64,000 nt of DNA from Nocardiopsis potens DSM 45234. GTDB taxonomy: Bacteria > Actinomycetota > Actinomycetes > Streptosporangiales > Streptosporangiaceae. This document shows positions 14,986 to 24,735 of the stretch, piece by piece. The notes under the pieces are model-generated. The model made no database searches and was not told where the DNA came from. It saw only the letters and a program-made list of their open reading frames with translations. Each line of letters opens with the position of its first letter. Position 1 is the first letter of the stretch. The position numbers and the translations under genes were made by a program. The stretch lies in contig NZ_ANBB01000024.1 of the NCBI RefSeq assembly GCF_000341105.1, positions 39,367 to 103,366 of the forward strand, given 5' to 3'.

Positions 14986-17900
14986 TCAGCGCGGTTCGGG
15001 GCGGTCCGGCCCGGAGCGGCCCGGTCCGGGCCGGTCCGGTTCGGGGACGCGGTCCAGCAGGGCCGCCAGGCCCGCCTCGTCGAGGAGGTCGGCGGGGCGG
15101 ACGGTGACGTCGGCGCGGACGTAGTGGAAGGCGGCGCCGACCCGGTCGAGGGGCACGCCGGTGAGGTCGGCCCAGGCGACGCGGTACGCGGCGAGCTGCA
15201 CCGCCACCGCGTCCCGCTCCCGGGCGCTGCGCGGCGGCCGGCCGGTCTTCCAGTCCACCACGTCGTAGCGGTCCCCGACCGGGTCGTGGAAGACCGCGTC
15301 CATCCGGCCGCGCACCAGCCGGTCGCCGATGACCGTCTCGAACGGCACCTCCACGTCCAGCGGGACGCGCGGGCCCCACTCGCTCGCCTCGAAGAGCCGG
15401 CGCAGCTCCTCCAGGTCCTCGTCGCCGCCGGCGCCGTCGTCCGCCGCGCCGGGCAGCTCGTCCGGGCCGAGCAGGGTCTCCTGGCCGTGCCGGCGCTCCA
15501 GCCAGCCGTGGAACGCGGTGCCCCGTCGGGTGTGCGGGGCGGGCGGGCGCGGCATCGGGCGGCGGATCCGCTGCGCCAGGGCGGCCGGGTCGCGGGCCAG
15601 GGTGACCAGGGAGGAGACCGTCAGGTGCTCGGGCAGGTCCACCTCGGCCGGGCCGCCGGAGCGCTCGCCGGCGGCGTCCCGGTGCGCGAGCAGCAGCTCG
15701 GCGTCGCGCGCCCAGCCGTCCAGCCGGCGGCGCATCGACGCCGGCATCGACGCCCGCTCCAGGGTCTCCAGCCAGCGCCCGCCGTCCTCGCGGGCCTGCT
15801 CGACCAGGGCCGCGCCGGCCGCGATCTCCCGGTGCCGCTCGGCCGCCGCCCCGGTCTCCTCCTCCGGCGGGAGCGGCCAGTCGACCGGCTCCTCCCCGGA
15901 GGTCTGCGGGTTCTCCTCGCCCTCCTCCGGCGGCGGCGCCCAGACCGCGACCCGGCCGCCGCCGGCCTCGCAGGCCTCGCGCACCTCCTCCAGGAACGGG
16001 GAGGGGCCGCGCCGGGTGGCGCTGTCCCTGCCCCACCAGTGCCCGGTGCACAGCAGCGCGTAGGAGGCCCGGGTGACGGCGACGTAGGCGAGCCGCCGCT
16101 CCTCCATCAGGTGCCGGGCCTTGTCCGCGGCGAGGAACTCCTTGACCCCGTCCTTGTCGACGTCGTCCAGCCGGGGCAGGCCGGCCGCGTCGCCGCGGAG
16201 CGGGAACGGCAGCTGGTGCGCGTGGCGCACCCACGACCCGGCGTCCCGCGGGCTGGTGGGGAAGACCGAGGAGCGCCCGCCGTCCCCGGACAGCCCGGGG
16301 ACCACCACCAGCGGCCACTCCAGGCCCTTGGCGGCGTGCACGGTCATCAGCTTGACCGTGTCGGTGGAGCCGACCCGCTCGCCGGGGGCGAGCCCGCGCT
16401 CGGCGTCCTCGGCCGAGCGCAGGTAGGTGAGGAACGCCGCCAGGGTGGGGTCGTCGGTGCTGCCGGCGAAGCGGACCGCGGCGTCGGTGAAGGCGTCCAG
16501 GTCGGCGCGGGCGGCGAGCGGGTCGCGGCCGGGCCGGGCGGCCACCTCGATGTCCAGGCCCAGCACCCGCTCGGTCTCGGCGATCAGGTCGGGCAGCGGC
16601 TGCCCGGCGAGCTTGCGCAGGCCGCGCAGGTCGGCGGCGAGCATCGCCAGCCGCTCGTAGCCCGCCTCGGAGTACCGCTCGGCGGGCCCCAGGTCGTCCA
16701 GGGCGTCGACCAGGCTGCCGCTCTCCGCGGTCAGGTCGAGCACGGTGCTGCGGAGCAGGTCCTCGCTGTCGCCGGGGGCGCCGTCCGCGCCGGGCTCCGC
16801 GGCGCCCTCGGCCGCTTCGGCTCCCTGGCCGACGAGGTCGCGGCGGGACTCGCGGACCAGTTCGGAGGCGCGCTCGCCGAGCGCCACCAGGTCGCGCGGG
16901 CCGAGCCGGAGCCGCGGCCCGGTGAGCAGCCGGGCCAGCTCGTTGCCTGCGGCCGGGTCGTGCACCACCCGCAGCGCGGCGATGACGTCGCGCACCTCGG
17001 GCACGGTCATCAGCCCGCCGATGCCGACCACCTCGACCGGGATGCCGCGCGCCTCCAGCGCCTCGCGCATCGCGGAGAACTGGGCCCGCTTGCGGCAGAG
17101 CACCGCCACTCCGCCCGGGGTGAGCGGGCCGTCCTCGCCGGCGGGGCGGACCAGGCCGTCGGGGGCGAGGTCCTCGCGCTGGTCCAGGGCGGCGTGCACG
17201 GTGCGGGCGATCCACTCGGCCTCTTCGGTCTCGGTGCTCAGCAGCGCGCAGCCGACCGCGCCGCGACCGCGCCGGTTCGGCCCCGGGTGCAGCACCGGCA
17301 CCTCGGCCCGGCCGCCGGCCGGCTCCCGGCCCCCGTCCCCGCCGGTGCGCAGCGGTTCGGAGATCCGGGTGGCGACGTCCAGGATCCGCTCGCCGTTGCG
17401 GAAGCTGGTGGAGAGCGCGTGCAGCGGCGCGGGCCGGCCGGGGGCCTCGGGGAAGTCGGTGGGGAAGGTGGTGAGGCCGCCGGCGCTGGCGCCGCGCCAG
17501 CCGTAGATCGACTGACAGGGGTCGCCGACCGCGGTGACCGGGTGGCCGCCGCCGAACAGCTCGCGCAGCAGGGTGAGCTGGGCGTGGCTGGTGTCCTGGT
17601 ACTCGTCGAGCAGGACCACCCGGTAGCGGCTGCGCTCGGTCATGCCGACCTCGGGGTGGCGGGAGGCGATCCGCGCGGCCAGCGCCACCTGGTCGCCGAA
17701 GTCCATCACCTCGCGCGCGGCCTTGGCCGCGATGTACCGCTCCACCAGCGGCAGCAGCTGCTCGCGCATGCGCTGCGCGCCGACCAGCCGCCCGGTGGTC
17801 TCCTTGGTCTTCCGCTTGGCGGGCAGGGCGGCGGCGCGGTCGTCGATCCAGCGGCCGACGCCGCGCACGTCCTCGGGGGTGCGCAGGTGGTCGGAGAGGT

Positions 17901-18462
17901 CGCCGGCGAGTGCCAGCACCCGCTCGACCACGGTCTGCGGGCCGAGGTCGACGGCGTCCATCGGGCCGTCGTAGGTCTCCACGATGTGCGCGGCGAGCTG
18001 CCAGGACTGCCCCTGGCTGAGCAGCCGGGTGCCGGGCTCGATCGCCTCGCGCAGCGCGTGGTCGCCGACCAGCCGGGCGGCGTAGGAGTTGTAGGTGGAG
18101 ACCTCCGGTTCGCCGTCGAGGACCTCGGCGGGGACCTGCTCGGTGCCGCGCAGCTGGCCCAGCCGGGTGCGGACCCGCTCGGCGAGCTCGGCGACGGCCT
18201 TGCGGGTGAAGGTGAGGCCGAGCACCTGCTCGGGGCGGACGAAGCCGTTGGCGACCAGCCACACCACCCGGCCGGCCATGGTCTCGCTCTTGCCCGACCC
18301 GGCGCCCGCCACGACCACCGAGGGCCCCAGCGGCGCCGCGATCACCCGCGCCTGCTCGGGGGTGGGCTCCGGGCGGCCCAGCATCCGGGCGATCTCGGCG
18401 GGCGTGAGCACCCGCCGGGGGCGCTCCCCGTCCCCGGTCCCCCATGCGGCCCGATCGGTCAC
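14986..18462 (-). CDS. adnB: AdnB subunit of the AdnAB helicase-nuclease
   Basis: This 1158-residue protein joins a UvrD-type motor to a RecB-family nuclease. Motor motifs are PTPEQARVI (Q), GAGSGKSE (Walker A, near 48-55), VLLDEYQDTS (Walker B) and TVHAAKGLEWPLVVVPGL. The nuclease active site near the C-terminus shows YDVVDWKTGRPP followed by AVQLAAYRVAW. AdnAB resects double-strand breaks in actinobacteria and was defined in M. smegmatis. GTG at 18462 has GGAGGAGGA 4 nt upstream; the longer frame to 18513 has a weaker site. adnA ends 64 bp upstream, so the two form an operon. Confidence 0.93.
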   Translation of the reverse strand: MTDRAAWGTGDGERPRRVLTPAEIARMLGRPEPTPEQARVIAAPLGPSVVVAGAGSGKSETMAGRVVWLVANGFVRPEQVLGLTFTRKAVAELAERVRTRLGQLRGTEQVPAEVLDGEPEVSTYNSYAARLVGDHALREAIEPGTRLLSQGQSWQLAAHIVETYDGPMDAVDLGPQTVVERVLALAGDLSDHLRTPEDVRGVGRWIDDRAAALPAKRKTKETTGRLVGAQRMREQLLPLVERYIAAKAAREVMDFGDQVALAARIASRHPEVGMTERSRYRVVLLDEYQDTSHAQLTLLRELFGGGHPVTAVGDPCQSIYGWRGASAGGLTTFPTDFPEAPGRPAPLHALSTSFRNGERILDVATRISEPLRTGGDGGREPAGGRAEVPVLHPGPNRRGRGAVGCALLSTETEEAEWIARTVHAALDQREDLAPDGLVRPAGEDGPLTPGGVAVLCRKRAQFSAMREALEARGIPVEVVGIGGLMTVPEVRDVIAALRVVHDPAAGNELARLLTGPRLRLGPRDLVALGERASELVRESRRDLVGQGAEAAEGAAEPGADGAPGDSEDLLRSTVLDLTAESGSLVDALDDLGPAERYSEAGYERLAMLAADLRGLRKLAGQPLPDLIAETERVLGLDIEVAARPGRDPLAARADLDAFTDAAVRFAGSTDDPTLAAFLTYLRSAEDAERGLAPGERVGSTDTVKLMTVHAAKGLEWPLVVVPGLSGDGGRSSVFPTSPRDAGSWVRHAHQLPFPLRGDAAGLPRLDDVDKDGVKEFLAADKARHLMEERRLAYVAVTRASYALLCTGHWWGRDSATRRGPSPFLEEVREACEAGGGRVAVWAPPPEEGEENPQTSGEEPVDWPLPPEEETGAAAERHREIAAGAALVEQAREDGGRWLETLERASMPASMRRRLDGWARDAELLLAHRDAAGERSGGPAEVDLPEHLTVSSLVTLARDPAALAQRIRRPMPRPPAPHTRRGTAFHGWLERRHGQETLLGPDELPGAADDGAGGDEDLEELRRLFEASEWGPRVPLDVEVPFETVIGDRLVRGRMDAVFHDPVGDRYDVVDWKTGRPPRSARERDAVAVQLAAYRVAWADLTGVPLDRVGAAFHYVRADVTVRPADLLDEAGLAALLDRVPEPDRPGPGRSGPDRPEPR

Positions 18463-18526
18463 CTGCTCCTCCTCCGTCTTCCGCTCCGCTCCGCCTTGCC
18501 GTCCGCGCCGCACCCTCCGGGGCCGG

Positions 18527-21500
18527 TCACAGCCGCCTCCCCTCGTCGTGGGCGGGGCAGCTGGACCGGACCGGGCAGCGGCCGCACCGGTCGTTGCGGG
18601 TGGCGGAGAACCGGGCGCCGGACATGCCCTCGGCGGTCTCCAGGACGAGCCGGCCGGCCCACTCCGGGTCGGGGTCGCCGCCGAGCGGCCCCTGCTCCTG
18701 CTCCTTGGGGTTCTTCAGCGACCCGCCGACCTGGACCAGCGAGGCCCCGCCCGGTTCGGTGAGGCCGAGGCCGGCGAAGGCGCCCTTGAGCACCGCGAGC
18801 TGGTAGACGCCCAGCTGCGGGAGGCGGCCCAGCTCGTCCTTGCCGGGCATGCTGCCGCCGGTCTTGATGTCGACGACGAAGCCGCGCCCCTGCTCGTCCC
18901 GCTCCAGGCGGTCCACCCGGCCGGTGATCTCCACCCCGCCCACGTCGACCTTGAACCCCTCCTCGGTGACGACCAGTTCGCGCGGGTCGGCGCGGTGCCA
19001 GGCGATGAGCTTGCGCACCATCTCGTCGGTCTTCTCCCGCTGGCGGCCGGCGTACCAGGGGCCTCCGAAGTCCATCTCCGACCAGATCTCGTCCAGCCGG
19101 TGGTCGATCTCCTCCTTGGTGACGCCCTCGGCGACCAGCACCGCCACCGCGTGCACGATGCTGCCGAGCGCCGAGGCGGTCTCCGTCCCGGAGGCACCGG
19201 CGCCCTTCTCCAGCAGCCAGCGGAGCCGGCAGGTGCTGAACGTCTCCACCTGGGACGGCGAGACCCGGATGCCCTCGCCCTCCTCGGCCAGCGGCCGGTC
19301 GTCGGAGATCGGCGTCAGCGCGTGCCATTCGGCGGGGTCGGCGCCGCGCTCGCCGGCGGCGGCCAGCCGGGCCAGGTGCGCGGCGGCGGCGCGGCGCAGC
19401 GGGTCGGGCCGGCCGGGGTCGGTCGCCACCGAGCGCAGGTCGGCGACGAGCGCCGGCAGCGACAGCCAGCGCCGCCCGGTGCCGACCCGCTCCGGTTCGC
19501 CCAGGCCCAGCTCGGCCAGGAAGCGCGACGGGCGCTCCTCGGTCTCCTCCCCGCCCACGGCGGTGACGACGAGCCGGCGGCGGGCCCGGGTCACCGCCAC
19601 GTAGAACAGCCGGCGCTCCTCGTCGAGGAGCTTGGAGGCGACGGCCGCCCCCGCGGCGGAGGACTCCGGAGCGAACCCCGAGGCGGTGTCGACCAGCTCC
19701 TCCACCCCGAGCAGCGAGCCGCGCAGCCGCAGGTCGGGCCAGTCCCCCTCCTGCACCCCGGCGACGACCGCCAGGTCCCACTCCAGCCCTTTGGAGCGGT
19801 GCGCGGTGAGGATCCGCACCGACTCGCCCTCGGGGGCGTGCTCGGCGAGGGTGTCGCCGGGGATCTCCTGGGCCTCCAGGTCCTCCAGGAACCCCTCGGG
19901 GGCCCCGGGGGGCAGCCGGTCGCAGTAGCGGGCGGCGTTCTCGAACAGCGCCACCACCGCGTCCAGGTCCCGGTCGGCGGCGGCGCCGCGCCTGCCGCCG
20001 GCCTGGCTGGCGCGGAGCAGCCGGTCGCCCAGGCCGCTCGCCTTCCACACCTCCCAGAGCACGTCCTCGGCGCTGCCGCCGCGGGCGGCGGTGTCGGTGA
20101 CGGTGGCGAGCAGCCGGGCCACCCGCCGGGCCGGCTCGGCCACGGCCGGGTCCACCAGGGTGAGTTCGCGCGGGTCGCGCAGCGCGTCGGCGATGAGCAC
20201 CGCCGAGGAGCGCGGGCGGCGCCGCCCGCCGCCGGGCTCCTCCCCTTCGCCGTCCCCGGCGCCGCCTCCGGTGCCGCTCTCCGCCGCCTCCGCCGAGCTC
20301 TGCTCCGGGCCCCGCTCCGAACTCCGCTCCGCGCCGCCGTCCGCGGCGAAGGCGTCCAGCTCCAGCCGGCGCAGCGCCCTGCCGAGCCGGCGCAGCCGGA
20401 CCGTGTCGGCCTCGCCGAACGGGGAGACCAGCAGCTCGTGCGCGGTGTCCGGGTCGAGCGAGTCCGGGTGCAGCCCGCAGCGCAGGAGCAGCAGCAGCGG
20501 GCGGACCACCGGCTCGGCGGCCAGCGGCAGCTCGTCGCGGGCCACCGCGACCGGCACGCCGGCCGCCAGCAGCGCCCGGCGCAGCACCGGGACCTGGCGG
20601 GTGGCCGAGCGGACCAGCACCGCCATCCGGGACCAGGGCAGGCCGTCCACCAGGTGGGCGCGGCGCAGCACGTCGGCGATGACCGCGGCCTCCTGGGTGG
20701 GGCTCTCCATGGCGAGCACCCGCACCTCGCCCTCCGGGGCGTCCGGCACCGGGGCCAGTTCGCGGTGGGCGTTGACCGGGCCGCCGTCCGGGGAGGGCGC
20801 CGCGGGCAGCCGCCGGGCCACCCCGCGCGAGGCGCGCAGCAGCGCCGGGCCGCTGCGCCGGCAGGTGCGCAGCGCGACCACCGGCGCGGGCTCGCCGGCG
20901 GCGTCCGGGAACCGCTGCGGGAAGTCGAGGATGCCGCGCACGTCGGCGCCGCGGAATCCGTAGATGGACTGGTCGGGGTCGCCGACGGCGATCAGGTCCC
21001 GGCCGTCGCCGGCCAGCGCGCGCAGCAGCTCCTCCTGCGCGGGGTCGGTGTCCTGGTACTCGTCGACGAAGACGACCTCCCGGGCGGCCCGCTCCCGGGC
21101 CAGCACGTCGGGGTCGGAGAGCAGGTTCGCGGCGACCCGGACCAGTTCGGCGTAGTCGAGCGTGGGCACCGGCGCGACGTCGAACCGGCCGGTGTAGCGG
21201 TCCAGGAAGCCGCCGGCGGCCGCCCAGTCGTCCCGGCCCCGCTCGCGGCCCATCCGCTCCAGGTCGGCGGAGCCCAGGCCGCGCTCCTGGGCGCGCATCA
21301 GGAAGTCGCGCAGCTCCTCGGCGAAGCCGCGGGTGGCCAGGGCCGGGCGGAGCCGCTCCGGCCACCCCTGGGCCCCGTCCTCCAGCTCGCCGGCGAGCAG
21401 CTCGCGCACCTCCATCAGCTGCTCGGGGCCGGAGAGCAGCCGGGGCGGCAGGTCGCCGAGGCGCTGGAACTCTCGGCGGATCAGCGCATAGGCGTAGCTG

Positions 21501-21805
21501 TGGAAGGTGAGGGCGAGCGGTTCGCGGGTGGTCCGGCGCAGCCGCGAGGTGATGCGGTGCCGCAGCTCCTCGGCGGCCTTGCGGCTGAAGGTCAGCACCA
21601 GGACGGAGCGGGGGTCGGCGCCGCGGTTCTCGATCCGGTCGACGACGGCCTCGACGATCGTGGTGGTCTTGCCGGTGCCGGGGCCCGCCAGGACCAGCAG
21701 CGGCCCGCCCTTGTGCGCCACCACCCGGCGCTGGGCGCCGTCGAGCACCGGCGGCGGTGCGGCGCGGCGCGCACGCCTGACGAGCCGGTACGGGGATGGG
21801 TTCAC
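18527..21805 (-). CDS. adnA: AdnA subunit of the AdnAB helicase-nuclease
   Basis: This 1092-residue protein has an intact motor: GAQRRVV, GPGTGKTT (Walker A near 39-46), VVFVDEYQDTDPAQ and LTAHRSKGLEWDLAVVAGV. A RecB-type nuclease follows, with GFVVDIKTGG and PQLGVYQLAVLKG. A cysteine at STCRLRWLLEKG plus CGRCPVRSSC near the end match the four ligands of the AddB/AdnA iron-sulfur nuclease staple. It works with AdnB as a heterodimer. GTG at 21805. A LexA-like box lies 46 bp upstream. The order adnA-adnB and the nearby uvrD2, nudC and moeZ match M. tuberculosis Rv3198c-Rv3206c. Confidence 0.93.
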   Translation of the reverse strand: MNPSPYRLVRRARRAAPPPVLDGAQRRVVAHKGGPLLVLAGPGTGKTTTIVEAVVDRIENRGADPRSVLVLTFSRKAAEELRHRITSRLRRTTREPLALTFHSYAYALIRREFQRLGDLPPRLLSGPEQLMEVRELLAGELEDGAQGWPERLRPALATRGFAEELRDFLMRAQERGLGSADLERMGRERGRDDWAAAGGFLDRYTGRFDVAPVPTLDYAELVRVAANLLSDPDVLARERAAREVVFVDEYQDTDPAQEELLRALAGDGRDLIAVGDPDQSIYGFRGADVRGILDFPQRFPDAAGEPAPVVALRTCRRSGPALLRASRGVARRLPAAPSPDGGPVNAHRELAPVPDAPEGEVRVLAMESPTQEAAVIADVLRRAHLVDGLPWSRMAVLVRSATRQVPVLRRALLAAGVPVAVARDELPLAAEPVVRPLLLLLRCGLHPDSLDPDTAHELLVSPFGEADTVRLRRLGRALRRLELDAFAADGGAERSSERGPEQSSAEAAESGTGGGAGDGEGEEPGGGRRRPRSSAVLIADALRDPRELTLVDPAVAEPARRVARLLATVTDTAARGGSAEDVLWEVWKASGLGDRLLRASQAGGRRGAAADRDLDAVVALFENAARYCDRLPPGAPEGFLEDLEAQEIPGDTLAEHAPEGESVRILTAHRSKGLEWDLAVVAGVQEGDWPDLRLRGSLLGVEELVDTASGFAPESSAAGAAVASKLLDEERRLFYVAVTRARRRLVVTAVGGEETEERPSRFLAELGLGEPERVGTGRRWLSLPALVADLRSVATDPGRPDPLRRAAAAHLARLAAAGERGADPAEWHALTPISDDRPLAEEGEGIRVSPSQVETFSTCRLRWLLEKGAGASGTETASALGSIVHAVAVLVAEGVTKEEIDHRLDEIWSEMDFGGPWYAGRQREKTDEMVRKLIAWHRADPRELVVTEEGFKVDVGGVEITGRVDRLERDEQGRGFVVDIKTGGSMPGKDELGRLPQLGVYQLAVLKGAFAGLGLTEPGGASLVQVGGSLKNPKEQEQGPLGGDPDPEWAGRLVLETAEGMSGARFSATRNDRCGRCPVRSSCPAHDEGRRL

Positions 21806-21850
21806 CCCGCCAAGTTCACCACATCCCCACGGGGATCGCCGCCATTCGGA

Positions 21851-21866
21851 TCGAACATTTGTACGT
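21851..21866 (-). promoter_or_regulatory. LexA/SOS-like box upstream of adnAB
   Basis: TCGAAC-ATTT-GTACGT matches the actinobacterial/Gram-positive SOS box core CGAAC-N4-GTTCG with one mismatch. It lies 46 bp upstream of the adnA start in a locally AT-richer stretch. DNA-damage control of a break-resection enzyme would make sense. No PafBC-type motif was recognised. Confidence 0.5.
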
Positions 21867-21999
21867 GATCTTCACACGGTTCCCGCTGGGCGACCGCCCG
21901 GACCCGCTCGGTGAGCGGCCCCGGCACCGAGCGCGCTGCCGCGGTCACCCCGCGTCCCCGCGGCGCCGGGATCGCCGCCCTGGGAGGGCGCTGCTCCCG

Positions 22000-22515
22000 T
22001 CAGCGGCCCGACGGGGCCCGGAGCAGGTATTCGAGGTGCGGGCGGCCGTAGGCCTCCACCTCGCGGGAGAAGGCGAAGCCCAGCTTCTCCAGCACCCGGG
22101 ACGAGGCCGGGTTGGCCGGGTCCACCACCCCGGTGAGCAGGGGGAGACCCAGCTCGCCGAAGGCCGCGGCGGTACAGAGCCGCCCGGCCTCGGTGGCCAG
22201 GCCGCGCCCCCACCACGCGCGCGCCAGGGTGTAGCCGAACTCGGCGCCCTCCTCCCGGGCCTCGAAGCCGGCGTCGCCGATGACCGCGCCGGTGGCGGCG
22301 TCCTCCACCGCCCAGAAGGCGTAGCCGTGCTCTTCCTGGTGCCAGATGTACCCGGCGACCATCTCGGCGGTCTCGGCGGCCGCGGCCGGCTTTCCGTGGG
22401 CGACGTGGCGCATCACCTCGGGGTCGCCGTAGACCTCGTGGACGGCGTCCCGGTCGCCGTCCCGGAACGGGCGCAGTCGGATCCGGTCGCTCTGCAAGGG
22501 GAATCGGATGCTCAC
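22000..22515 (-). CDS. GNAT acetyltransferase, RimJ/RimL type
   Basis: This 171-residue GNAT protein has IRLRPFRDGDRDAVHEVYGD at the start, GEFGYTLARAWWGRGLATEA-like motif A (acetyl-CoA pyrophosphate loop WGRGLATEA near 110) and NPASSRVLEKLGFAF near 140. It resembles RimJ/RimL N-terminal or small-molecule acetyltransferases; the substrate is unknown. GTG at 22515 is preferred because the fold begins there and GGAAGGGTGGG lies upstream; the longer frame runs into the next gene. It sits between adnA and the alkyltransferase-like gene on the same strand. Confidence 0.85.
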   Translation of the reverse strand: MSIRFPLQSDRIRLRPFRDGDRDAVHEVYGDPEVMRHVAHGKPAAAAETAEMVAGYIWHQEEHGYAFWAVEDAATGAVIGDAGFEAREEGAEFGYTLARAWWGRGLATEAGRLCTAAAFGELGLPLLTGVVDPANPASSRVLEKLGFAFSREVEAYGRPHLEYLLRAPSGR

Positions 22516-22583
22516 GTGCGCCCACCCTTCCCGCGCCCCCGGCCCGCCGTCAACGCGTTTTCCCCGCGGCCGCGGCGCGCCCC

Positions 22584-22922
22584 TCAGCGCTCCGGCCCGT
22601 CCTCGGCGCCGGGGCCCTCCCAGCGGGCGCGGCGCATGTCGACCCGGTCGGCGCCGGGGCGCATCGGGGTCGCCTCCTCGGCGTAGCGGGCCAGGGCGCG
22701 CACCTCGTGGCCGGGCGGCGGGGTGCCGTCCGCGCGGATGACCCGCCACCACGGAACGCCGCCGCCCCAGGCCGCCATCGCCGCGCCGACCTGGCGCGGC
22801 CCGCCCTCCCCCAGGTACTCGGCGACGTCGCCGTAGGACATCACCCGGCCGGGCGGTATCCGCTCCACGAAGTCGAGCACGCGCTCGCCGTACTCGGTGG
22901 GGTGCGATTCGTATCGGGCCAT
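22584..22922 (-). CDS. Alkyltransferase-like protein (MGMT fold without catalytic Cys)
   Basis: This 112-residue protein has the MGMT DNA-binding domain (GERVLDFVERIPPGRVMSYG, then RQVGAAMAAWGGGVPWWRVI). The alkyl-accepting PCHR motif is replaced by PWWRV, as in ATL proteins. ATLs bind O6-alkylguanine and flag it for nucleotide excision repair rather than removing the alkyl group. Length fits the stand-alone ATL class and position fits Rv3204. TAGGGT lies 6 nt before the ATG, so the mRNA may be leaderless. Other helicases of repair (UvrD2, AdnAB) are close by. Confidence 0.85.
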   Translation of the reverse strand: MARYESHPTEYGERVLDFVERIPPGRVMSYGDVAEYLGEGGPRQVGAAMAAWGGGVPWWRVIRADGTPPPGHEVRALARYAEEATPMRPGADRVDMRRARWEGPGAEDGPER

Positions 22923-22975
22923 GCCCCGACCCTAGACCGGCGCCGGCCGGACCGGGGCGGGGCCTCCGGGGCCGG

Positions 22976-23344
22976 TCAGTGCGCCACCGGGCGGCGGCCG
23001 CCGACGCCGCCGGGGCGGCCCACCTGGACGATGCCGGCGGCGCCGGCGATCATCACGACCGCACCGAGGATCCACGCCGTCCAGGCGGCGCCCGCGTTGG
23101 TCCCGGCGAAACCGGTCAGCCAGGGCGAGAGGAAGACCAGCGCGCCCAGGCCGAAGATGAACCCCTCGCCGGCGAGCATGCCCGGGTGGGTGATCGACAT
23201 CGTCGATGCGAGCACGATGAGCAGGGCCAGTACGAACAGCGCCGCCTTCTGCGGCCCGAGCATCCCGTGCCAGATCCAGCTGACGGCGAGCAGCACGCCC
23301 GCGGTGATCGCCGCCCAGTCCTGCCAGCGTCCCTTGACCGTCAT
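22976..23344 (-). CDS. Small SPW-repeat membrane protein
   Basis: This 122-residue protein is predicted to have four membrane spans and carries the SPW signature FLSPWLTGF near 75 and W-rich turns (WIWHGML, AAWTAWILGA). SPW proteins are widespread in actinobacteria and have no established function. ATG at 23344 has GGAGGAGG 6 nt upstream. Confidence 0.75.
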   Translation of the reverse strand: MTVKGRWQDWAAITAGVLLAVSWIWHGMLGPQKAALFVLALLIVLASTMSITHPGMLAGEGFIFGLGALVFLSPWLTGFAGTNAGAAWTAWILGAVVMIAGAAGIVQVGRPGGVGGRRPVAH

Positions 23345-23459
23345 GGCAGACCTCCTCCGCACCGGCTCCGCCGCCGGCGCTGTCTGCCATATACCCGCTC
23401 CGGGCCCGGACGGCACGGCGCCCCGGCCGCGCGGGGCGGCCGGGGCGCACGGGGGCCGG

Positions 23460-24638
23460 TCAGTAGGTCGGCAGGCTGGGGTCGACCTGGTTGATCCAGG
23501 CCAGCACGCCGCCGCCGACGTGCACCGCGTCGGAGAACCCGGCGCCCTTGAGCGCCGCCAGGGCCTCCGCGGAGCGGGCGCCGGACTTGCAGTGCAGGAC
23601 GATCTTCTTGTCCTGGGGCAGCTTGGCGAAGGCCTCGCCGTTCAGGAACTCGCCCTTGGGGATGAGCACCGAGCCGGGGATGCTGACGATCTCGTACTCG
23701 TTCTTCTCCCGGACGTCGACCAGCTGGAAGTCCTCGCCGCCGTCGATCATCCGCTTGAGCTCGCCGGCGGTGATCGTGGAGCCGGCCGCGGCCTCCTGGG
23801 CCTCCTCGGAGACGGTGCCGCAGAACGCCTCGTAGTCGATCAGCTCGGTGATCGTCGGGTTCTTGCCGCACAGCGGGCACTCGGGGTCCTTGCGGACCTT
23901 CAGCGCGCGGTAGTTCATCTCCAGGGCGTCGTAGGTCATCAGCCGGCCGACCAGCGGCTCGCCGAACCCGGCGATGAGCTTGATGGCCTCGTTGACCTGG
24001 ATCGACCCGATGGAGGCGCAGAGCACGCCGAGCACGCCGCCCTCGGCGCAGGAGGGGACCATCCCGGGCGGCGGGGGCTCCGGGTAGAGGCAGCGGTAGC
24101 AGGGGCCGTGGTCGGCCCAGAAGACCGAGGCCTGCCCGTCGAAGCGGTAGATCGAACCCCACACGTACGGCTTGCCCAGCAGCACGCAGGCGTCGTTCAC
24201 CAGGTAGCGGGTGGCGAAGTTGTCGGTGCCGTCGACGATGAGGTCGTACGGCTCGAAGATGCGGAAGGCGTTGTCGGAGTCGAGCCGCTCCTCGTGCAGC
24301 ACCACCTCGGTGTTCGGGTTCACCTCGCGGACCGAGTCGCGCGCGGAGACGGCCTTGGGCCGGTCCACGTCGCTCTGCCCGTGGATGATCTGGCGCTGCA
24401 GGTTGGACTCGTCCACGACGTCGAAGTCGATGATGCCGAGCGTGCCCACGCCCGCGGCGGCGAGGTAGAGCAGGGCCGGCGACCCCAGCCCGCCGGCGCC
24501 GACGACCAGCACCTTGGCGTTCTTCAGGCGCTTCTGACCGTCCATGCCCACGTCGGGGATGATCAGGTGGCGGGAGTAGCGGCGCACTTCGTCGACGGTC
24601 AGCTCGTCGGCTGGCTCGACCAGCGGCGGCAGCGACAC
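23460..24638 (-). CDS. moeZ: Adenylyltransferase/sulfurtransferase MoeZ
   Basis: This 392-residue fusion of an E1-like ThiF/MoeB adenylating domain (VLVVGAGGLGSPALLYLAAA near 45; ESNLQRQI; paired CxxC zinc motifs CYRC and CPLC) with a C-terminal rhodanese (active loop HCKSGARS near 350) matches MoeZ. It adenylates and thiocarboxylates the C-termini of small sulfur carriers for molybdopterin, thiamine or cysteine synthesis. GTG at 24638 follows GGAGCC. Conserved in this neighbourhood as Rv3206c. Confidence 0.93.
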   Translation of the reverse strand: MSLPPLVEPADELTVDEVRRYSRHLIIPDVGMDGQKRLKNAKVLVVGAGGLGSPALLYLAAAGVGTLGIIDFDVVDESNLQRQIIHGQSDVDRPKAVSARDSVREVNPNTEVVLHEERLDSDNAFRIFEPYDLIVDGTDNFATRYLVNDACVLLGKPYVWGSIYRFDGQASVFWADHGPCYRCLYPEPPPPGMVPSCAEGGVLGVLCASIGSIQVNEAIKLIAGFGEPLVGRLMTYDALEMNYRALKVRKDPECPLCGKNPTITELIDYEAFCGTVSEEAQEAAAGSTITAGELKRMIDGGEDFQLVDVREKNEYEIVSIPGSVLIPKGEFLNGEAFAKLPQDKKIVLHCKSGARSAEALAALKGAGFSDAVHVGGGVLAWINQVDPSLPTY

Positions 24639-24735
24639 AGTGGCTCCTCAACAGTTCTCGTCGGCGCCACGACGCCCGCGGGCCTCCGGTGCCGGAGGGG
24701 ATCGGGCACGTGACGAGCTTGCTCTCATACCCAAC

